From DASPKW01 sp038244055 (GTDB lineage: Bacteria; Planctomycetota; Phycisphaerae; Tepidisphaerales; Tepidisphaeraceae), in assembly GCA_038244055.1 (NCBI GenBank), contig JBBRTW010000246.1, positions 1-10,526 of the forward strand: 10,526 nucleotides of DNA. Reading direction: 5' to 3'. Position numbers and translations under genes: made by a program. Shown piece after piece: positions 5,353-10,526 of this stretch. Numbering within the stretch: the stretch's first letter is position 1; the number at the start of each line of letters is the position of its first letter. A model generated the notes under the pieces. That model did not search any database and had not been told where the DNA came from. It saw nothing but the letters and a program-made list of their open reading frames with translations.

Positions 5353-7401
5353 ATGGCCAAACGACGCCCCGAAAAAAAGACCGCGCTCTCGCCAATGCCC
5401 GTCCCTCCCGCGCGGCGGTGGTGGAGCTCCGCGACACTCCACGCGCTCATCATGGTCATTGCATGCTTCCTCGCTTATCAGCCGGCCTGGCGCGGCGGCA
5501 TTCTCTGGGACGATGACAAACACCTCACCCCCGCCCACCTCCAATCCGCCGACGGCCTGCGCCGGATCTGGAGCGAGCTTGGGGTCACGATGCAGTATTA
5601 CCCCATCACCCACAGCGTTTTCTGGCTGGAACACAAGCTCTGGGGCGATGCAACTCTGGGCTATCATCTCGTCAATATCGCGCTCCATCTCGGCGTGGCG
5701 ATGCTTTTCTGGCGGTTCCTCTGGCGTCTGCGCATCCCCGGCGCGCGCTGGGCCGCGCTCCTCTTCGCGCTCCATCCCATCGAGGTGGAAACCGTCGCCT
5801 GGATCGCGGAACTCAAGAACACGCTCTCAGGCGTCTTCGCGCTGTCGGCCGCGCTCTGCTACCTCCATTTCGATGAAACCGGTAAACGACGCTGGTATGC
5901 GCTGGCCCTGATCTGCTTCCTCCTCGGCCTGGGTTCCAAAAGCGTTATCGCGGTTCTCCCGGCCGTTCTGCTGGTCATTTTCTGGTGGCAGGGCAAGCCG
6001 ATTCGCTCGAAGCGCGGGCTGGCGCTGGCTCCGTTTCTCATCATCGGCATCGCGGCCGGTCTTTTCACCGCATGGGTGGAGCGCCGGTACATCGGCGCGG
6101 AAGGCGGCGAGTATTCATTCTCCCTCATCGAGCGCTTCCTCATCGCCGGCCGGGCGGCTGGGTTTTACCTGTACAAACTCTTCCTGCCCGCCGATCTGGT
6201 CTTCATCTACCCGCGCTGGCAGATCAGCGGGCAGGTCTGGTGGCAATATCTCTTTCCGGCCGCGCTGATCGCCACATTCGCCGCGCTCTGGCTCCTTCGA
6301 AACCGTTCCCGCGCCCCCATCGCCGGTCTGACGATTTTTATCATCCTCCTCTTCCCCGCCCTGGGCTTTTTCAACGTCTACCCCTTCAAATATTCCTTCG
6401 TGGCCGACCATTTCCAATACCTGGCGGGCATGCCGATCATCGCGCTGGTCACGGCCGGAGTCTGGCGTCTCTCGGCTCGAAGCCCGATCTCGCCCACCAG
6501 CGCCGGTGCCGGGCTTTGCGCAATCCTCGCCCTCGTTCTCGCCGCGCTCACCTGGCGTCAGAGTCGAATATACGAGAACGATGAAACCCTCTACTCGGCC
6601 GTCATCGCCGGCAATCCCGACTGCTGGCTGGCCCACAACAATCGCGGCAACGCCCGCGCCGCCCGCGGCGATTACGAGCTCGCGTTCGCGGATTTCAACC
6701 AGGCCATCGCCGCCAAGCCCGATTATGCAATGGCCTACTACAACCGGGGCAACGCCTTCAAATCCATCGGCCGGCTCGACTCGGCCATCGCGGACTACTC
6801 CAGGGCCATCGACTTGGACTCTTCCTACGCCGATGCCTACTACAACCGCGCCCTCGCCAAGGTGGCGATGCAGAACGCCGTCGCGGCCATCGCCGATTAC
6901 ACGCGGGCGATCGAGTCGAGCCCCCGTTTCGCCCAGGCGTTCATCAATCGCGGCTGCGCCTACGAAATCCTCACCCTGCACGATGCCGCATTGGCCGACT
7001 TCGCCAAAGCCATTGAGATCGACCCCAATCTGGCCGAGGCCTTTTTCAACCGCAGCACCACCCACAACAACACGAGCCAATTCAGCCAGTCCATCGCCGA
7101 CTGCACCCGCGCCATCGAACTGCGGCCGGATTATGCCGAAGCGTATCATAACCGCGCCATGGCCCATGGCGCGCTGGCCGATTACCCCCGGGCCCTGGCC
7201 GACTCGAACAAAGCCATCGAGCTCAAGCCCGATCTCGCCGTCGCCTACAACAACCGGGCCGTCACATTCATGATGTTACAAGACTATGACAAAGCCTGGG
7301 CCGACATCCGCAGTATGCGCCGCCTGGGACTGACGCCGGCCGAGCCTTTGGTCCGCAGACTCGCCCAGCTTTCTGGAAAATCCGAGCCCAGGTGGCGGTG
7401 A
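5353..7401 (+). CDS. TMTC-like multi-spanning membrane protein (GT-C fold) with C-terminal TPRs
   Basis: A 682-residue protein from ATG 5353. The 18 upstream in-frame codons come mostly from the CACGAA repeat and give no plausible N-terminus, so that extension is rejected. The basic N-terminus is followed by 11-12 predicted membrane helices, at about 30-42, 102-124, 133-152, 158-173, 181-195, 198-212, 223-242, 262-279, 296-315, 323-340, 360-373 and 384-403. Family landmarks are WDDD (D53-D55) in the first periplasmic loop, ALHPIEVETVAW (H141, P142, E146), GSKS (194-197) and FVADHFQYLAG (349-359). These resemble TMTC1-4, the eukaryotic GT-C O-mannosyltransferases, whose acidic first-loop motif serves catalysis. 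About seven TPRs (about 420-660), each with an AYxNRGxA core, follow outside the membrane and may bind acceptor proteins. A lipid-linked-sugar glycosyltransferase role is inferred from fold and layout; donor and acceptor are unknown. Confidence 0.85.
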   Translation: MAKRRPEKKTALSPMPVPPARRWWSSATLHALIMVIACFLAYQPAWRGGILWDDDKHLTPAHLQSADGLRRIWSELGVTMQYYPITHSVFWLEHKLWGDATLGYHLVNIALHLGVAMLFWRFLWRLRIPGARWAALLFALHPIEVETVAWIAELKNTLSGVFALSAALCYLHFDETGKRRWYALALICFLLGLGSKSVIAVLPAVLLVIFWWQGKPIRSKRGLALAPFLIIGIAAGLFTAWVERRYIGAEGGEYSFSLIERFLIAGRAAGFYLYKLFLPADLVFIYPRWQISGQVWWQYLFPAALIATFAALWLLRNRSRAPIAGLTIFIILLFPALGFFNVYPFKYSFVADHFQYLAGMPIIALVTAGVWRLSARSPISPTSAGAGLCAILALVLAALTWRQSRIYENDETLYSAVIAGNPDCWLAHNNRGNARAARGDYELAFADFNQAIAAKPDYAMAYYNRGNAFKSIGRLDSAIADYSRAIDLDSSYADAYYNRALAKVAMQNAVAAIADYTRAIESSPRFAQAFINRGCAYEILTLHDAALADFAKAIEIDPNLAEAFFNRSTTHNNTSQFSQSIADCTRAIELRPDYAEAYHNRAMAHGALADYPRALADSNKAIELKPDLAVAYNNRAVTFMMLQDYDKAWADIRSMRRLGLTPAEPLVRRLAQLSGKSEPRWR

Positions 7402-7411
7402 TATAGCCCCC

Positions 7412-7513
7412 ATTGCGGATTGCCGATTGCGGATTGAATTCAGAAGATCGCCCCCAGGTATTTCAATCCACAATCCGCAATCCGCAATCCGCAATGTCGG
7501 CAATCCGCAATCG
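7412..7513. repeat. Inverted pair of heptanucleotide arrays (ATTGCGG / CAATCCG)
   Basis: The left array (7412-7439) has four heptads in register: ATTGCGG, ATTGCCG, ATTGCGG and ATTGAAT. The right array runs CAATCCA (7464), CAATCCG three times (7471-7491), CAATGTCGG, then CAATCCG and CAATCG to 7513. Left arm 7412-7438 pairs with 7462-7488 at 25 of 27 positions around a 23-bp loop, giving a very stable potential hairpin 10 bases after the TMTC-like stop codon. No T-run follows, so it is not a classical intrinsic terminator, though it could protect or end the transcript. It occupies most of the 168-bp gap 7402-7569. Confidence 0.85.
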
Positions 7514-7531
7514 ACAAAGCCCACCTTTCAT

Positions 7532-7560
7532 TTGACGTTCAACCGCGCGCAGAATAGATT
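7532..7560 (+). promoter_or_regulatory. Sigma70-type promoter for the giant membrane protein gene
   Basis: TTGACG (7532-7537; five of six consensus -35 bases), a 17-bp spacer and TAGATT (7555-7560; four of six -10 bases) make the best promoter in the window. Nine bases then lead to ATG 7570, so the start point would fall at or just before the start codon and there is no Shine-Dalgarno site. It lies directly downstream of the heptad hairpin, so this gene is probably its own transcription unit. Confidence 0.55.
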
Positions 7561-7569
7561 AAACAACCG

Positions 7570-10526
7570 ATGCGTTTCCTTATAGCGGGGTTTCTCTCCC
7601 TGACTCTTTCGACCGCTGCTTTCGCACAGGCCCGAGGGGAAGTCGAAAGCATTGGATTCGAGGGGTCTATTCGTCCCGGATGCTGGACGCCGATGGTGGT
7701 CCGCCTCACACCCACCACCTCCACCAATTTCGATGGTCGGCTCGAAGTCGTCCAGGAAGACCTCGACCGCGACCACGTCATCTTCACCCGCCAGATCACG
7801 CTCCAGGGCAACCCCGCCACCGGCGGCACCGTCGAGCGCAAGTTCTGGATGTACTTCATCCCCCAGCCGACGCGCGAGGAAAAAGAAGCCATCCAGTCCA
7901 ACATGTCCAAGGATGATCTCAACAAGATCATCAAGGTCCGCCTCACCACCGACACCGGCAAGCTCCTGGTGCAAATCCCTCTCACCCAGAACATCCGACT
8001 GGTCGATTCGCGCAACAAATCCAACTCCGGCCGCGGCCAGAAACTCGTCCTCTGCGTTTACGACCGCGACCTCCCCAATTTCAACGAATTCCAGCAGATG
8101 ATGGGCCTGACCGAGGACATCTCCGTCGCGGCCGTCCGCGATGTGGCCACGGGCCTGCCGGATAGCGTCATCGGCTACGATGGGATCGATGCCATCGTCT
8201 GGTCGGATGCCAACCCGACGCTGGACATGGCCCAGTACACGGCGTTGCAGGAATACGTCCGCCGGGGCGGCCGGCTGATCATCCTCCAGGACACCCACGC
8301 CAACCAGTGGCAGCGGAATAACGTCAATTTCGCGTTGATGATGCCGGTGAATGTGACGGGTGTGGAGGATAAGGCCACGCTGATGCCGCTGAAGGTGCTG
8401 GCCAGGATGGAGGTTGATCCGAACATCACCGATCCGGACGCGATCAAAAAGAAGAAAGCCGAGTTGGGTCAGTATTGGTATGACAACGGCTTCGGCGATT
8501 TCGGCTCGATCACGCTGACGGCCCGACAGCGAGACTGGGATCGCGTCCCCGGCCCGTTCAAATACGCCGTCGCCACGCCTAAGCCGAACTCCATCATCGC
8601 CTTTTACGATCCGATGGATGGCAAGCCCTACATCGTCCGCGGCGGGTTCGGAGCGGGCAGCGTGACCTGGGTCGCCCAGGACCTCGGCGATGCGCAGTTG
8701 CAGATCGCCGGCAAATCCCTCGATCCCATGGCCACCGAGCGCATCTCCCGCACCTTCGGCTGGGCGCATATCTGGAACACTGTTTTCGATTGGCCGAACG
8801 ATCCTCAATACGCCCTGACCGCAGCCGATAAAGTAAAGAGCAAATACGCCGCCAACATCTCGGCCGAGACCGGCAAATCCGTCCTCAAGTACATGGACCT
8901 GCCCAGCACCAGCGCCGCCCTGATCGGCATCGCCGTGCTCTTTTTCATCATCTACTGGTTCGCGGCCGGGCCGGGCTCGTATCTGTTTCTGGCGCGAAAG
9001 AAAAAGGCCGGGCTGAGCTGGTTCGCCTTCGGCGTGCTCGCCATCGCCGCCACAGGCATGACCTGGCTCATTGTCAACCTCGTTCTCCGCGGATCGGCCA
9101 AGGTGCAGCACATCACCTACGTCCGCACCATCCCCGGCCAGCCTTCCATCGTCCACACGCAGTTCGGCCTCTACATTCCCCGCGATGGCGTGCAGAAGAT
9201 CGAGCTGAAAGACGCCTCCCCCGGCGCGAGCAGTTACATCACCGCCTTCAACATTCACCCCGCCTTCGTCGAGACGGACACTGAATTCCCCGCCAAGCAG
9301 GAATACGTCGTTCCCGTCAAGGAAGTGATCGAGAAGGACAAGGAAGTAATGGACCCCAAGGTGATCCGGGTCCCCTATCGCAGCACGCTGAAGAAATTCC
9401 AGGCCGAGTGGGTCGGCGATCTGCCCAGCGGCGGCATCGGCGTCGTGGAGCCGGTTAAACTCACTCCGGTTTTCGCGGGCGTCACCGGTAAACTGCTGAA
9501 CAACACGGGCCGGAATCTGCGGATGGTGTATTTTTGTTTCCATCAGCCGGCGTTTGATGAACTGACTAAAGCCCAGAATCCCGACGGCTCGCCGGCTAAG
9601 AATCCCGACGGCACGCCCAAGTTTGATAAGAATCCTGTGGTCGCTTCCGACTGGGTGCTCTTCCTGCCCACCTGGGCCAGCGGCACTCAAATTGATCTCG
9701 CGGCGGAATTCCAACCTTCGGCCAAGGGCGGCGCGACCTACATCTCCAAAGTCGCCGACCTTTCCTCGCGAAATTTCAAAGGCCGCCTTCTGCCCCATCA
9801 CGAATCGGGTTCATACAGTTGGACCGACTACTGGTACGCCCAGCACCGCTCGCAGAATTCCTATTCCGACAAGGAGATTCTCGATGAGGATCCCCTCACC
9901 CCCAGCGCCTATCCGCTGATGAGCTTCTTCGATCGCATTCCGGTCAGCCGCAACGGGCCGGCCGATAATGGCCAGGGAGACGCGCGCGATCGCATCGATC
10001 TCCTGCGCCGGGGCGTGCGCCATCTGGATATGTCGCCCATCGTCTCGGCCGGGGGAATGGCGATTATCGCCGTCGTGGATAACAAGGATGAGCCGCTGCC
10101 GATTCCGCTTGAGGTTGAAGGGGATAACGTTTCCAAGTCGGCCAAAGGCGTGGTGTATTACCAGTTCGCGGTTCCGGTGGATCGCTCCGCCGTCGCCGCC
10201 AAGCCGCCGACGACCCGGCCCGCGGCGCAGCCGGCCACGCAATCCACCACTAAGCCGACTTCGCGCCCCGGCCCGACAATTCCAGGCCCGACATCATCGC
10301 GTGCGGCCTTACTCCCTCTCCTGTACACGGGAGAGGGCGGGGGTGAGGGTCTTGCCTTACTCCCTCTCCCAAGCGGCGCAGAAAAAGCCATTACGCCGCG
10401 CCGCCCAATCGCCGCGTGGGAGAGGGCGGGGGTGAGGGGTCTTTTTGCCGCGAGTGCAGAGACGCTCACGCAATCCATCGAAGACCCTCACCCTAGCCCT
10501 CTCCCGAGTGCAGGAGAGGGGATTCC
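7570..10526 (+). CDS. Large membrane-anchored exported protein with GATase-like segment, C-terminus outside window
   Basis: The frame opens at ATG 7570 and stays open to the right edge (985 codons). I do not recognise a named family. Residues 1-19 are a signal peptide (MRFLIAGFLSLTLSTAAFA, cut before QA). Residues 20 to about 200 look like an extracytoplasmic beta-rich region. About 218-245 (LQEYVRRGGRLIILQD) resembles the core of a class I glutamine-amidotransferase-like domain, without a visible nucleophilic Cys. Two membrane helices (about 449-468 and 483-505) flank a positive RKKKAG loop. A long second exported region follows, with NPDGSPAKNPDGTPK near 670-685. From about 870 the chain becomes Pro/Thr/Ala-rich (KPPTTRPAAQPATQSTTKPT), and from residue 913 it is encoded by repeat DNA (10306 onward). 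The layout suits a cell-envelope scaffold or sensor. Start choice rests on the signal peptide and the promoter just upstream. Confidence 0.8.
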   Translation, partial: MRFLIAGFLSLTLSTAAFAQARGEVESIGFEGSIRPGCWTPMVVRLTPTTSTNFDGRLEVVQEDLDRDHVIFTRQITLQGNPATGGTVERKFWMYFIPQPTREEKEAIQSNMSKDDLNKIIKVRLTTDTGKLLVQIPLTQNIRLVDSRNKSNSGRGQKLVLCVYDRDLPNFNEFQQMMGLTEDISVAAVRDVATGLPDSVIGYDGIDAIVWSDANPTLDMAQYTALQEYVRRGGRLIILQDTHANQWQRNNVNFALMMPVNVTGVEDKATLMPLKVLARMEVDPNITDPDAIKKKKAELGQYWYDNGFGDFGSITLTARQRDWDRVPGPFKYAVATPKPNSIIAFYDPMDGKPYIVRGGFGAGSVTWVAQDLGDAQLQIAGKSLDPMATERISRTFGWAHIWNTVFDWPNDPQYALTAADKVKSKYAANISAETGKSVLKYMDLPSTSAALIGIAVLFFIIYWFAAGPGSYLFLARKKKAGLSWFAFGVLAIAATGMTWLIVNLVLRGSAKVQHITYVRTIPGQPSIVHTQFGLYIPRDGVQKIELKDASPGASSYITAFNIHPAFVETDTEFPAKQEYVVPVKEVIEKDKEVMDPKVIRVPYRSTLKKFQAEWVGDLPSGGIGVVEPVKLTPVFAGVTGKLLNNTGRNLRMVYFCFHQPAFDELTKAQNPDGSPAKNPDGTPKFDKNPVVASDWVLFLPTWASGTQIDLAAEFQPSAKGGATYISKVADLSSRNFKGRLLPHHESGSYSWTDYWYAQHRSQNSYSDKEILDEDPLTPSAYPLMSFFDRIPVSRNGPADNGQGDARDRIDLLRRGVRHLDMSPIVSAGGMAIIAVVDNKDEPLPIPLEVEGDNVSKSAKGVVYYQFAVPVDRSAVAAKPPTTRPAAQPATQSTTKPTSRPGPTIPGPTSSRAALLPLLYTGEGGGEGLALLPLPSGAEKAITPRRPIAAWERAGVRGLFAASAETLTQSIEDPHPSPLPSAGEGI
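10306..10526. repeat. Three hairpin repeat elements (CCCTCTCC...GGAGAGGG family), two direct and one inverted
   Basis: Copy 1 (10306-10353) starts GCCTTACTCCCTCTCC, has an 8-bp stem (10314-10321 with 10330-10337) and ends GGGTGAGGGTCTT. Copy 2 (10354-10443) begins with the same 16 bases, has a 10-bp stem (10362-10371 with 10417-10426) continued by GCGGCG/CGCCGC, and ends with nearly the same tail. Copy 3 is inverted: AAGACCCTCACCC (10481-10493) is the exact reverse complement of 10341-10353, followed by a stem 10497-10504 with 10513-10520, and may run past the edge. The family is a familiar dispersed element whose translations (SPLPSAGEG, LTPALSH) recur in over-called proteins across bacteria. 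Here all copies lie inside the open frame of the preceding gene and contain no stop in that frame. Confidence 0.85.

Noticed and set aside
6115..7167. 350-codon antisense frame under the TPR region of the TMTC-like gene
   Set aside because: Its repetitive Gly/Val composition simply mirrors the repeated TPR codons on the other strand.
7412..7513. CRISPR array
   Set aside because: The units are 7 bp and contiguous, with no unique spacers and no cas gene nearby.
7528..9801. 757-codon open frame antisense to the giant membrane protein gene
   Set aside because: The sense strand has a promoter, a signal peptide and two membrane helices. The antisense product is a low-information Asp/Gly/Val/Arg-rich chain typical of shadow frames.

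Overview
The window is a GC-rich stretch of bacterial chromosome. Its gene content suggests a free-living Planctomycetota-type bacterium (Phycisphaerae-like): large secreted TPR proteins, a TMTC-like membrane protein with TPRs, a giant signal-peptide protein with a receptor-like layout, no obvious Shine-Dalgarno sites, and spacers filled with short repeats. The phylum is an inference from gene style only. I see no tRNA, rRNA, CRISPR array, transposase or integrase.

Layout. Positions 1-686 (minus strand) hold the N-terminal part of a class V PLP-dependent aminotransferase, cut by the window edge. It diverges from 758-1909 (plus), an AAA+ ATPase of the DUF4143 type with a PD-(D/E)XK-like C-terminus. 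The AT-rich 71-bp divergent spacer contains a perfect 13-bp inverted repeat (722-756) that ends one base before the ATPase start codon and covers a plausible promoter. All remaining genes are on the plus strand: 2059-4629 is a secreted TPR protein with an embedded HExxH (gluzincin, peptidase MA-like) domain; 4777-5103 is a small MazG-like nucleotide pyrophosphohydrolase; 5353-7401 is a multi-spanning TMTC/GT-C-like membrane protein with about seven C-terminal TPRs; 7570 to the right edge is a large signal-peptide protein with a GATase-like segment, two central membrane helices and a Pro/Thr-rich tail.

The genes do not form a tight operon (gaps of about 70-250 bp), and no single pathway joins them. 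Three (the TPR-peptidase, the TMTC-like protein and the giant membrane protein) act at or beyond the inner membrane. The mazG-like gene is a house-cleaning enzyme and the DUF4143 ATPase has no proven role.

The most unusual content is in the spacers. Three successive spacers downstream of 4629 hold two short-unit tandem arrays facing each other in inverted orientation: period 7 at 4643-4747, period 9 at 5181-5321 and period 7 at 7412-7513. A further heptad run lies just after mazG (5122-5142). At the right edge a different family, GGGTGAGGG/CCCTCTCC hairpin elements, sits inside the open reading frame of the last gene in three copies without breaking it. Several start codons lie 6-9 bases after a -10-like box, which suggests leaderless transcripts.
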